Shown here piece by piece: positions 51,824 to 60,496 of a stretch of 64,000 nucleotides of DNA. The position numbers and the translations under genes were made by a program. Positions within the stretch are counted from its first letter, which is position 1; the number at the start of each line of letters is the position of its first letter. The notes below the pieces were generated by a model. It saw only the letters and a program-made list of their open reading frames with translations. It was not told where the DNA came from and searched no databases. This stretch comes from CAIKBL01 sp964555355 (GTDB lineage Bacteria; Pseudomonadota; Gammaproteobacteria; Ga0077536), in NCBI GenBank assembly GCA_964555355.1, contig CAZKRY010000007.1, positions 62,001-126,000 on the forward strand, written 5' to 3'.

Positions 51824-52138
51824 ATGCGAAATCGCCCGTTAGTACTCGCTGCTTTGCTTTGCGTCGCGACTGCCGAAGCCGGCGAACTCACCAAAGATGC
51901 GGCCATCGGCGGCGGCGTGGGTGGTGCGCTTGGCGGCGCGGTGGGCGCGGAGCTCGGCGGCCGCGAAGGCGCAATCATCGGTGCCGGGCTAGGCGCCGCG
52001 GCGGGCGCCGCGTTGAACACGCAAGACGCGCCGCAACCCTCTTATCCACGACATGAAGTTTATTACCCGGAGGGGCCGGCGAATCCGCATGGCAGCGGCT
52101 TTTGCCCGCCGGGACAACGTAAAAAGGGGCGCTGCTAA
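51824..52138 (+). CDS. Secreted glycine-zipper protein
   Basis: 104 residues from ATG 51824, with Shine-Dalgarno GAGAGGA upstream; a longer frame across the dinB end is not protein-like. Signal peptide (PLVLAALLCVATAEA), then a Gly/Ala zipper IGGGVGGALGGAVGAELGG and more GAGLGAAAGAA, and a short Pro-rich tail with one Cys near the end (GFCPP). Glycine-zipper domains insert into or associate with membranes; precise role unknown. Confidence 0.78.
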   Translation: MRNRPLVLAALLCVATAEAGELTKDAAIGGGVGGALGGAVGAELGGREGAIIGAGLGAAAGAALNTQDAPQPSYPRHEVYYPEGPANPHGSGFCPPGQRKKGRC

Positions 52139-52173
52139 AGGCGGCTAATAGCGGGTCCCGAGACGTGGTTTAA

Positions 52174-52199
52174 GGTTTAGCACGACGCGCCGCTAAACC
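52174..52199. terminator. Hairpin after the glycine-zipper gene
   Basis: GGTTTAGC (52174-52181) and GCTAAACC (52192-52199) are perfect complements with a 10-base loop, 36 bases after the glycine-zipper stop. No T-run, but the position between convergent genes fits a terminator. Confidence 0.45.
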
Positions 52200-52245
52200 T
52201 AATCGAACGGTGATACCCTCCCCTCCTTGTCTACCGTTCATGCTT

Positions 52246-52275
52246 GACGGGCCGGCGCCCAAACGCCGGCCCGTC
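52246..52275. terminator. Strong GC hairpin next to parC stop
   Basis: GACGGGCCGGCG (52246-52257) and CGCCGGCCCGTC (52264-52275) form a 12-base perfect stem with loop CCCAAA, four bases beyond the parC stop. No T-run on either side. Probably the 3' end of the parE-parC transcript, and may also stop the convergent gene. Confidence 0.6.
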
Positions 52276-52279
52276 CTCC

Positions 52280-54520
52280 TTATCCAAGGAGCGCTTCAAT
52301 CGCCTCCACACGCTGTAATCCGCGCGGCAGTTTCGCGCCACGTTTCGCGCGCTCGCCGCGATAGGCATCCAGGTCTTTGCTTTTCACGACGACAAAACGA
52401 TTTCCGGCGGTAATCTTGAGGCCCCAACCGGCCGGCAAAATCACGGTGCCTTTGACTATCTCCTCCCGTGCTTTGAGCTTGCTACCTGGAATCGTAATCA
52501 GTTTGAGCCCCTTGCCCCGCGGCAGCAGCGGTAGTTCGGCTAGCTTAAACACCAGAAGATGCCCCGCATCGGTGACGCAGGCGACTTCATCCGAATCGCG
52601 GTCGTTGACTACGGCAGGCGGCAAGGCCCGCGCGCCGCTCGGCACATTTAAGAGCGCTTTTCCCGCTTTGTTGCGCACGATCAGCGAGTCGACACTCGCC
52701 AAAAAGCCATACCCCGCATCACAACTCATGACGACGAATTGTTCTGGGTTGGCGAGTAAAACACCGGCAAACGGCACACCATCGGGTGGGCTCAATCGGC
52801 CGGCGAGTGGTTCGCCCATGCCGCGTGCGGAAGGGAGTGAATGCGACGGTAACGAATAACAGCGTCCGTCGGCGCCAATAAAGATCGCCGGTTGATTACT
52901 TCGTCCGCGGCTGGCCGATAAGAAAGAATCGCCGCTACGGTAACCAAGCTCCGCCGGATTGATGTCATGACCTTTCGCCGCGCGAACCCACCCTTTTTCG
53001 GACAACACAACCGTTATCGGTTCGGCCGGGACGAGTTCAGTGTCACTGAGTGCTTGCGCGGCGGCGCGCTCGACCAGCTGCGTGCGCCGCGGATCGCCAA
53101 ACTCATCCGCGTCGGTTTCGAGTTCTTCTTTGACGAGGGCCTTCAAGCGTCGCGGAGAACCGAGAATTTGTTCAATCCGTTTGCGCTCGGCGTCGAGTTC
53201 CCGCTGCTCTGCGCGAATCTTTTGTTCTTCCAGCCGCGCTAAATGGCGCAATCGCAAATCGAGTATGGCGTTGGCTTGGATTTCCGTCAGATCGAAGCGT
53301 GTCATCAACTCCGCTTTCGGATCTTCTTCTTCACGAATGATCCGAATGACTTCGTCAATATTGAGATACGCAATTAAGTAGCCGGCAAGAATGTGTAGTC
53401 GGTCGTTGACCTTATCTAGCCGAAACTGCAGCCGACGTCGAACTGTTTCGGTGCGATATTGCAGCCATTCCGTGAGCAGCACCTTCAAATTTTTAACGCC
53501 CGGCAAGCCGTTCAAGCCGATAACGTTCAAATTGACGCGATAGCTGCGCTCAAGATCCGTGGTCGCGAATAGGTGCTGCATCAACGGCTCAACGTCAACT
53601 CGATTCGAGCGCGGCATGAGCACGATGCGGACCGGCGTATCGTGATCGGATTCATCGCGTATGTCGTCAAGCATCGGCAGTTTTTTCGCCTGCATTTGCT
53701 CGGCGATTTGCTCGATGATGCGACCGCCGGAGGTTTGATACGGCAGTGCGGTGATGACGACGTTGCCGTTTTCCACTTCATAGCAGGCACGCATCCGCAC
53801 GGCACCGTTGCCGGTTTCGTAGAGCTGCAGCAGTTCCGCTCGCGGCGTGATGATTTCGCCACCTGAGGGGAAATCAGGTCCTTGAATCGACGTGCAGAGC
53901 TCGGCGACCGTGGCGTTCGGGTGTTCCAACAAATGAACACAGGCGCTCGTCACTTCGCGCAGGTTGTGCGGCGGAATGTCAGTCGCCATGCCGACCGCAA
54001 TCCCCGTCGTCCCATTCAATAACACATTGGGCAAGCGCGCCGGCAACAAGCGGGGTTCTTCCAGCGTGCCGTCGAAATTGGCCACCCAATCGGCCGTGCC
54101 CTGCTCCAATTCAGCGAGCAATATATCGGCATAAGGCGTGAGTTTGGCCTCGGTATAGCGCATGGCGGCGAAGGATTTGGGATCGTCTTGCGAACCCCAG
54201 TTTCCCTGGCCGTCAATCAATGGATAACGGTAACTGAACGGTTGCGCCATCAGCACCATCGCCTCGTAACAGGCGGAATCGCCGTGCGGATGAAACTTAC
54301 CGATGACATCGCCGACGGTACGCGCGGACTTCTTATATTTCGCCGCGGCGTTTAAATTGAGCTCCGACATCGCATAAATGATGCGACGCTGCACCGGCTT
54401 CAAGCCGTCGCCCACATGTGGGAGCGCGCGATCGAGGATGACGTACATCGAATAATCGAGGTACGCCTGCTCGGTGAATTCGCGCAACTGCTTGCGTTCG
54501 ATAATGGCTTGGTCACTCAT
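52280..54520 (-). CDS. parC: DNA topoisomerase IV subunit A
   Basis: 746 residues, the length of ParC. The catalytic Tyr122 is in AAMRYTE; the quinolone-determining stretch HPHGDSACYE keeps Ser82 and Glu86, equivalent to the drug-sensitive residues Ser80/Glu84 of E. coli. The C-terminal part has the wound beta-pinwheel repeats. It decatenates chromosomes together with ParE, encoded 11 bases upstream in the same operon. Confidence 0.96.
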   Translation of the reverse strand: MSDQAIIERKQLREFTEQAYLDYSMYVILDRALPHVGDGLKPVQRRIIYAMSELNLNAAAKYKKSARTVGDVIGKFHPHGDSACYEAMVLMAQPFSYRYPLIDGQGNWGSQDDPKSFAAMRYTEAKLTPYADILLAELEQGTADWVANFDGTLEEPRLLPARLPNVLLNGTTGIAVGMATDIPPHNLREVTSACVHLLEHPNATVAELCTSIQGPDFPSGGEIITPRAELLQLYETGNGAVRMRACYEVENGNVVITALPYQTSGGRIIEQIAEQMQAKKLPMLDDIRDESDHDTPVRIVLMPRSNRVDVEPLMQHLFATTDLERSYRVNLNVIGLNGLPGVKNLKVLLTEWLQYRTETVRRRLQFRLDKVNDRLHILAGYLIAYLNIDEVIRIIREEEDPKAELMTRFDLTEIQANAILDLRLRHLARLEEQKIRAEQRELDAERKRIEQILGSPRRLKALVKEELETDADEFGDPRRTQLVERAAAQALSDTELVPAEPITVVLSEKGWVRAAKGHDINPAELGYRSGDSFLSASRGRSNQPAIFIGADGRCYSLPSHSLPSARGMGEPLAGRLSPPDGVPFAGVLLANPEQFVVMSCDAGYGFLASVDSLIVRNKAGKALLNVPSGARALPPAVVNDRDSDEVACVTDAGHLLVFKLAELPLLPRGKGLKLITIPGSKLKAREEIVKGTVILPAGWGLKITAGNRFVVVKSKDLDAYRGERAKRGAKLPRGLQRVEAIEALLG

Positions 54521-54531
54521 CGTTGGCGTAC

Positions 54532-56424
54532 CTAGTCGACCACCGCAAGATTGCCCTTGCGCTCAAGCCAGTCGCGGCGATCGGCGGCGCGCTTTTTCGC
54601 CAGCATCATGTCCATCGTGGCATCCGGTGCCTGTGGACCCTCCAGCGTCAATTGGACTAAGCGCCTCGATTCCGGCGACATGGTCGTTTCCCGCAATTGC
54701 AAAGGGTTCATTTCGCCGAGACCTTTAAAGCGTTGAATGTTGACCTTGCCGCGAATTTTGTCAGCTTCGATCTGCGCGAGAAGCCGTTCTTTTTCCGCTT
54801 CGTCTTGCGCATAAAAAACTTCTTTGCCGGCATCGATACGATAGAGCGGCGGCAGTGCCACGTGCACATGTCCCGCTTCGACGAGCGGCCGGAAGTGGCG
54901 CAGAAAAAGCGCGCACAAGAGTGTCGCGATATGCGCGCCATCCGAATCGGCGTCGGCCAATATGCAGATCTTGCCGTAGCGCAAACCCGTGATGTCTTGC
55001 TCACCCGGATCGACCCCGAGCGCTACCGCGATATCGTGTACTTCCTGTGACGCGAGCACCTGTGAGGAATCGACTTCCCAGGTATTTAATATCTTGCCGC
55101 GCAACGGCAGGATCGCTTGAAAATCCTTATTGCGCGCCTGTTTGGCCGAGCCGCCCGCCGAGTCACCTTCGACCAGAAACAATTCGGATGACATCGTGTC
55201 GCTCGATGCACAATCGACGAGTTTGCCGGGCAGCGCGGGACCGGCACCCGCGAGCTTTTTTCGCACCACCGTTTTCGCGGCTTTAAGCCTGACTTGCGCG
55301 CGTGCGATGGCGATTTCCGCGATCCGCTCGCCCGTCTCGACATGTTGGTGTAGCCACAACGTTGTCGCGTCGCGCACCGCGCCCGCCACGAATGCGGTGC
55401 AGGCCTGTGACGACAAACGTTCCTTGGTTTGACCGGAAAATTGCGGTTCGCTTAATTTCACCGACAAAATAAAAGCGCACCGGTCGAAAACATCGTCGGC
55501 ACTTAATTTGACGCCGCGCGGGAGTAGATTGCGAAATTCGCAAAACTCGCGCACCGCATCGAGGAGTCCCTGACGCAATCCATTGACATGCGTGCCGCCT
55601 TGCAGCGTGGGTACCAAATTGACATAACTTTCGGTCAGAAGCTCGCCGTCGTCGGCTCGCCAATGGAGCGCCCACGCCACCGCCTCTTGCGGATTCTCAA
55701 GCGCGCCCGAAATTGCCTCCACCGGAATTAGCTCGGCGTCGCTCAGCGTAGAGGAGATATAACCGCGTAGGCCGTCTTCGTAGTGCCAACTAGATCGCTC
55801 GTTGGTGGCGGCTTCGAAAAGCGTAACGTGCAGCCCCGGGCATAACACCGCTTTGGCGCGTAGCAGATGTTTGAGTCGCGGCACCGCCAAACGCACGGTA
55901 TCGAAATACTTCGGGTCCGGTAAAAAGCGGATCGTCGTACCGGTATTTTGCTTACCGACTTTCGCGGTCTCTGCGAGCGAAGTGCGCCGCTCGCCGCCGG
56001 CAAAGGTCATCGTATATTCCGCGCCGCCGCGCTTGACGCGCACCTCCAGGCGTTGCGATAACGCATTCACGACGGACACGCCAACGCCGTGCAGGCCGCC
56101 AGAAAACTTGTAGTTTTTGTTCGAGAATTTGCCGCCGGCATGCAGTCGCGTGAGGATGACTTCGACGCCGGATACTTTCTCACCCGGGTGGATATCGATA
56201 GGCATGCCGCGACCGTTGTCCGCGACCTCGATAGAACCGTCGTCATGCAGCGTGACATCGATGCGATCGCAATGCCCGGCCAGCGCCTCGTCAACGCTAT
56301 TGTCGACGACTTCTTGTACCAAGTGATTCGGACGCGAGGTGTCCGTATACATTCCCGGCCGCTTACGCACTGGCTCAAGGCCGGTCAATACTTCGATATC
56401 GGCGGCGTCGTACCTTACGCTCAA
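54532..56424 (-). CDS. parE: DNA topoisomerase IV subunit B
   Basis: 630 residues. GHKL ATPase: VVDNSVDEALAGHCD, ADNGRGMPID, FSGGLHGVGVSVVNALS. The Toprim region shows FLVEGDSAGGSAKQARNKDFQ and LADADSDGAHI. Partner of ParC, which follows 11 bases later. Confidence 0.96.
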   Translation of the reverse strand: MSVRYDAADIEVLTGLEPVRKRPGMYTDTSRPNHLVQEVVDNSVDEALAGHCDRIDVTLHDDGSIEVADNGRGMPIDIHPGEKVSGVEVILTRLHAGGKFSNKNYKFSGGLHGVGVSVVNALSQRLEVRVKRGGAEYTMTFAGGERRTSLAETAKVGKQNTGTTIRFLPDPKYFDTVRLAVPRLKHLLRAKAVLCPGLHVTLFEAATNERSSWHYEDGLRGYISSTLSDAELIPVEAISGALENPQEAVAWALHWRADDGELLTESYVNLVPTLQGGTHVNGLRQGLLDAVREFCEFRNLLPRGVKLSADDVFDRCAFILSVKLSEPQFSGQTKERLSSQACTAFVAGAVRDATTLWLHQHVETGERIAEIAIARAQVRLKAAKTVVRKKLAGAGPALPGKLVDCASSDTMSSELFLVEGDSAGGSAKQARNKDFQAILPLRGKILNTWEVDSSQVLASQEVHDIAVALGVDPGEQDITGLRYGKICILADADSDGAHIATLLCALFLRHFRPLVEAGHVHVALPPLYRIDAGKEVFYAQDEAEKERLLAQIEADKIRGKVNIQRFKGLGEMNPLQLRETTMSPESRRLVQLTLEGPQAPDATMDMMLAKKRAADRRDWLERKGNLAVVD

Positions 56425-56502
56425 GTCAAATCACCCACCTGCTTGCCGAACCCGATGCCCGGCTTGAACCGGCGCGGATGTTCGGCGAATGTCGCCAAGG
56501 CG

Positions 56503-57084
56503 TCAAGCAAGATCGCCGCGTAGCGCCTCCGCGGTGCGCGCGCTCACCAAGGTTTCGTAAACATACGCGGGATGATCGATTCCCATCGTCACGGCGGCGC
56601 CGGCTTTTACTGCCGCGATGGAGTCGTCGTCGAGCGTAAAACGCAGAAAATGTACCGCAGCGGTTTTGTCGTCGCGGCTGCGATCCATGTCTTCATCGGC
56701 CACCGCAAAGATCTTGTTCCGCGCGGCGACCCGGAACCATACGCGATCTTCGACGCCACGCAACGTGGCCAGCGCGTGTCGTCGCTCGTCGACATCTTCG
56801 TACTCGATCATCATCGTCGCTTTCCAATTGTCGCCATCCGGGATCAATGGGTTATACGCTCTCAACTCATCATCAATCGCTTCCGTTTCAAAGATGCGTT
56901 CGACGCGCAGCATCTCTTGAATTTGGTAACAGATGGTGGTGAAGTCTTCGAAACTCAAACTCACATGCGGTCCGATTAGGACTTGACGGAGATTCTTGTG
57001 CGCAATCACGCGCTGGCGAAGCGCTGGGCGCTCAATATAGTAGCGCTCGAGCGACATAAGGTCCTGACGACTCACTTTACGCAT
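56503..57084 (-). CDS. DUF3501-family protein
   Basis: 193 residues from ATG 57084 (MRKVSRQDLMSLERYY, the family start); an ATG at 57102 overlapping the previous stop is an alternative. Typical DUF3501 motifs: RVIAHKNLRQVLIGPHVSLSFEDFTTICYQIQEML in short form RQVLIGPHVSL and YNPLIPDG. Function unknown, but the family is repeatedly found beside Fe-S cluster proteins and rubrerythrin, as here. Third gene of that operon. Confidence 0.82.
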   Translation of the reverse strand: MRKVSRQDLMSLERYYIERPALRQRVIAHKNLRQVLIGPHVSLSFEDFTTICYQIQEMLRVERIFETEAIDDELRAYNPLIPDGDNWKATMMIEYEDVDERRHALATLRGVEDRVWFRVAARNKIFAVADEDMDRSRDDKTAAVHFLRFTLDDDSIAAVKAGAAVTMGIDHPAYVYETLVSARTAEALRGDLA

Positions 57085-57091
57085 GAGAGTT

Positions 57092-58438
57092 TCAGATCCC
57101 ATAAGCTTGCCGTAACAACGCGAACACCGACGAAGCCCGTGGCTCGCCGACACCGTGTTCTATAAGTTCCCCTGCCATGGGGCAGTCGCTGACGTAATGC
57201 GCAAAATTCCCCTCGCGCACGCGATTGACGACCGGGCGACAGATTTTTTGTGCAAAAGCGTAGTTTTCGACTTTCACGGCGTAGGTCCCGTCATGGCCCG
57301 AGCAACGTTCGAGCGGCGTGACTTTGGTGTTCGGCACAAGTTCCAGCACTTCTTTGGTTTTAAGGCCGATGTTCTGGACACGCTGATGGCACGGCACGTG
57401 ATACACGACGTCGCCCAACGGTGTTTTGAAATCCACCTTCAAGTACCCGGCTTTGTGGCGCAGCATTAAATACTCGAAGGGATCGAAAAAGGCCTGTTTG
57501 ACCTTGAGCACCCGTGGGTCATCGGGAAAAATGAGCGGTAACTCCTGCTTGAACATCAAAACACAACTCGGCACCGGCGCGACCAAGTCGTATCCCTCGT
57601 CCACGAGTTGCACTAAGGCGTCGATATTGCCGTCCTTTAACCGCTCGACAGCCTTTAAGTCACCGAGTTCGAGTTTCGGCATTCCGCAGCAGTGCGTAGC
57701 CGGCGCCACTTTCACCGTTAAGCCGTTGTGCTGAAAGATTGCGACCAAATCTTCAACGACCTGTGGCGCGTTCTTATCGCCATAACAAGTTACGAAAAGT
57801 GCAACCTTGCCAGTGGTCTCCGTCGTCGGTCGTGGGGTTTGGACAGTCGGGGCAAGTCCACGCAATCGCTTGCGCGCGGTATTGGAATGGAACTGCGGTA
57901 GCGGGGCCTCGGCGTGGATACCAAACGTTTTCTGCAGTAGCTGACGCGCAGGCTTAGTGCGATTAGCGAAGTTGACGGTTTGCGCAACCACCGGAATGGC
58001 GGCGAGTCGTCCGACAGCGTCGGTCGAAGTCAAAACCCGATCGCGCAGGCTGACCGCGCCTTGTTCAAACTTGACCGCCTTCGCCCGTAGCATCAAATGC
58101 GGAAAATCGACATTCCATTCATGCGGCGGCACGTAGGGACATTTCGTCATGTAGCAGAGATCGCACAGGTAGCACTGGTCGACGACCTTCCAATAGTCGT
58201 CTTTCGCGACGCCATCGACTTCAAGTGTGGACGATTCATCCACTAAGTCGAAGAGTGTCGGGAACGCGTTACACAAACTCACGCAACGGCGGCAGCCGTG
58301 ACAAATGTCATAGACGCGCTCCAACTCTTTAAACAACGAGTCTTCGGCGTAGAAATCGGGATTACGCCAATCGAGCGAATGGCGCGTAGGCGCCTCTAGA
58401 CTGCCTTCGCGGCGCCCGGAGTTTGGCTTTTCAGACAT
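57092..58438 (-). CDS. Fe-S/CCG-domain heterodisulfide-reductase-like protein (HdrD/GlpC type)
   Basis: 448 residues from ATG 58438, with AAGGG upstream (frame extends 17 codons earlier). N-terminal two 4Fe-4S ferredoxin-like motifs: CHGCRRCVSLCNAFP and CYLCDLCYMTKCPY. C-terminal CCG (cysteine-rich) domains: CYGD, HCCGMPK, PCHQR and ERCSGHDG. Such proteins move electrons or reduce disulfides and quinone-linked dehydrogenases. Sits between rubrerythrin and DUF3501, a conserved cluster. Confidence 0.88.
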   Translation of the reverse strand: MSEKPNSGRREGSLEAPTRHSLDWRNPDFYAEDSLFKELERVYDICHGCRRCVSLCNAFPTLFDLVDESSTLEVDGVAKDDYWKVVDQCYLCDLCYMTKCPYVPPHEWNVDFPHLMLRAKAVKFEQGAVSLRDRVLTSTDAVGRLAAIPVVAQTVNFANRTKPARQLLQKTFGIHAEAPLPQFHSNTARKRLRGLAPTVQTPRPTTETTGKVALFVTCYGDKNAPQVVEDLVAIFQHNGLTVKVAPATHCCGMPKLELGDLKAVERLKDGNIDALVQLVDEGYDLVAPVPSCVLMFKQELPLIFPDDPRVLKVKQAFFDPFEYLMLRHKAGYLKVDFKTPLGDVVYHVPCHQRVQNIGLKTKEVLELVPNTKVTPLERCSGHDGTYAVKVENYAFAQKICRPVVNRVREGNFAHYVSDCPMAGELIEHGVGEPRASSVFALLRQAYGI

Positions 58439-58525
58439 TGCGACCCTTGTGAAGAAACCGCTCGAACCGGTGGTAGGCGAGACCGGCAAACGCCTGTCTC
58501 GCCCCTGCGTTAGCGCAACCGGCGC

Positions 58526-58948
58526 TTAGCCGCCCATCGAATCGAGGGCTTTTTGGAAACGATTGGCGTGCGAACGTTCCGCTTTGGCGAGCGTCTCAAA
58601 CCAGTCCGCTATCTCATCGAAACCTTCCTGGCGAGCGGTTTTGGCCATGCCTGGGTACATGTCGGTGTACTCATGGGTTTCGCCGGCGATCGCGGCCTTG
58701 AGGTTTAGATCCGTAGTGCCAATTGGCTGGCCGGTCGCGGGATCACCAACCTGCTCCATATACTCCAAATGACCGTGCGCATGTCCCGTCTCGCCTTCCG
58801 CGGTCGAGCGAAACACCGCCGAAATATCGTTAAAGCCTTCGACATCGGCCTTTTGCGCGAAATACAGATAACGGCGGTTGGCTTGTGATTCGCCAGCGAA
58901 CGCGGCCTTCAAGTTGTCCATCGTCTTGGTGCCTTTTAGTGCAGCCAT
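58526..58948 (-). CDS. Rubrerythrin-family diiron protein
   Basis: 140 residues from ATG 58948, preceded by GGAGG at five-base spacing. Ferritin-like diiron ligands: AGESQANRRYLYFA, AEGETGHAHGH, AGETHEYTDMYPGM and AKAERSHANRF. No C-terminal rubredoxin domain, so it is of the short (sulerythrin-like) type. It reduces hydrogen peroxide with electrons from a redox partner, perhaps the Fe-S protein downstream. A Fur/PerR-shaped palindrome lies 53 bases before the start. Confidence 0.92.
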   Translation of the reverse strand: MAALKGTKTMDNLKAAFAGESQANRRYLYFAQKADVEGFNDISAVFRSTAEGETGHAHGHLEYMEQVGDPATGQPIGTTDLNLKAAIAGETHEYTDMYPGMAKTARQEGFDEIADWFETLAKAERSHANRFQKALDSMGG

Positions 58949-59000
58949 AATGCCCTCCATTCAATACCAGTTGATGTTTGTGTTCTGACAAACGACGAGG

Positions 59001-59017
59001 TTTAGACTTAGTCTAAA
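59001..59017. promoter_or_regulatory. Fur/PerR-type 8-1-8 palindrome before rubrerythrin
   Basis: TTTAGACT-T-AGTCTAAA, perfect complements around one base; its inner TTAGACT-n-AGTCTAA has the 7-1-7 architecture of PerR/Fur-family boxes. It sits 53 bases upstream of the rubrerythrin start and also upstream of the divergent xseB. Rubrerythrin is a classic PerR target, so peroxide- or iron-dependent control is likely. Confidence 0.62.
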
Positions 59018-59131
59018 TCTAGCCGAAGTCTATGCGGCACGTTTGCTGAAAGCAACGGGGAATTTACGATGCGTTGACCCTTCCCGGGGGTGGTCGTTAC
59101 ATTGCCGCCTCCCCGACTTAGGACCACGCGC

Positions 59132-59386
59132 TTGAAACCAACCAAAGGGCCGAATTTTGAATCAAACTTGATCGAGCTCGAGTCATTGGTGGAGCAGATG
59201 GAGCGCGGAGATTTGTCGCTCGAAGACGCCTTAACCCAGTTCGAACGTGGGATTGGCCTACTTAAAACCTGTCAGCAGGCCTTGCAAGCGGCGGAACAGA
59301 AGGTTCAACTGCTGACCAAAGCGGATGACAACGAAAGTTTGGTTGAACTTTCACCGCTTGCCGCTGACGCCGCCGATGACGATTAG
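59132..59386 (+). CDS. xseB: Exodeoxyribonuclease VII small subunit
   Basis: 84 residues from TTG 59132, which has AGGA eight bases upstream; a GTG at 59090 is an alternative but has no ribosome-binding site and adds an unusual Pro/Arg leader. XseB pattern: FESNLIELESLVEQMERGDLSLEDALTQFERGIGLLKTCQQAL (quoted in short form: LESLVEQMERGDLSLED). It joins XseA to degrade single-stranded DNA. ispA follows 88 bases downstream, a common operon order. Confidence 0.9.
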   Translation: MKPTKGPNFESNLIELESLVEQMERGDLSLEDALTQFERGIGLLKTCQQALQAAEQKVQLLTKADDNESLVELSPLAADAADDD

Positions 59387-59474
59387 TCATTCGCGCCAGC
59401 GCGGTCGAGCGGCCGGCAGGTCCAAAAATTCAAAGTCGATAATTCCTTCATCGCGAAGTGTCCATCAAGCCTAA

Positions 59475-60374
59475 ATGTCGCTAGCAGCTACCCTACAACG
59501 TTACCAAGACCAGATTAACCACGCATTGGAGCGCTGGTTACCCCCCAGCGAATCCGCGCCGCAGCGCTTACACGCGGCCATGCGTTATGCGGTGCTCGGG
59601 CCGGGAAAGCGCGTGCGGCCGGTACTCACGTATGCCACCGGTGAAATTTTTAGCACACCGCTCGCACATCTCGACGCCTGCGCGGTGGCGGTCGAACTCA
59701 TCCACGCCTATTCGCTCGTGCACGACGACCTGCCCGCCATGGACAATGACGACTTACGGCGGGGTCGCCCCACGTGTCATCGCGCTTTTGATGAAGCAAC
59801 CGCCATTCTCGCGGGTGACGCGCTCCAAGCGCTGGCGTTCGATGTCCTCGCGTCCGACACAACACTGAATCGCGATCCAACCACGCGGTTAAGCATGCTG
59901 CGCGAACTCGCGATTGCAAGCGGTTCAAACGGCATGGCGGGCGGACAGGCAATTGACCTCGCTTCGGTCGGTCGTAAAATCTCCTTGACGGAGCTCGAGG
60001 ACATGCACCTTTATAAGACCGGCGCGCTGATTCGAGCCAGTGTCCGCTTAGGTTTTATGGCGAGCACAACGCCACCGACGCAGCAGGCGCTCTACGGCGA
60101 GCGGCTGGACCGTTATGCGCGCGCCATCGGCCTCGCCTTTCAGGTACAGGACGATATTCTGGACGTTGAAGGCGCGACCGAAACAATCGGCAAGCCCCAG
60201 GGATCGGATCAGGATCGCGACAAGCCGACTTACCCCAATCTGCTCGGCATGGCCGCCGCCAAGCAAACGGCGGTCGAGTTGTGCACCGAGGCCGTTAACG
60301 CCTTGGATTGTTTCGGTGCCGCCGCGGGGCCTTTGCGCCAAATTGCCGAGTACATCGTGCAACGCGACCGTTAA
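59475..60374 (+). CDS. ispA: Farnesyl diphosphate synthase (short-chain polyprenyl synthase)
   Basis: 299 residues. First Asp-rich motif HDDLPAMDNDD and second DDILDV, plus GKRVRP near the N-terminus and GGQAIDL. Condenses IPP with DMAPP/GPP to farnesyl diphosphate. The residues before the first Asp motif (AYSLVHDD) are typical of IspA. Dxs, often next in gammaproteobacteria, is missing here; folE2 follows. Confidence 0.93.
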   Translation: MSLAATLQRYQDQINHALERWLPPSESAPQRLHAAMRYAVLGPGKRVRPVLTYATGEIFSTPLAHLDACAVAVELIHAYSLVHDDLPAMDNDDLRRGRPTCHRAFDEATAILAGDALQALAFDVLASDTTLNRDPTTRLSMLRELAIASGSNGMAGGQAIDLASVGRKISLTELEDMHLYKTGALIRASVRLGFMASTTPPTQQALYGERLDRYARAIGLAFQVQDDILDVEGATETIGKPQGSDQDRDKPTYPNLLGMAAAKQTAVELCTEAVNALDCFGAAAGPLRQIAEYIVQRDR

Positions 60375-60410
60375 TCGCCGCCGCGCGTGGTTCATGTGGA
60401 GTAAAGCCGG

Positions 60411-60427
60411 GTATATTTCTAATATTC
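60411..60427. promoter_or_regulatory. A/T-rich imperfect palindrome before folE2
   Basis: GTATATT-TCT-AATATTC, arms match 6 of 7, 69 bases before folE2. It could be a metal-responsive (Zur-like) site since FolE2 is often under zinc control; that is speculative. Confidence 0.28.
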
Positions 60428-60496
60428 GGGATATGAAGCCCGCGCAAAGACAACCGCCGGCGGTTATCCTCCCCCTAGGTCAACAAAGGATGCGAT

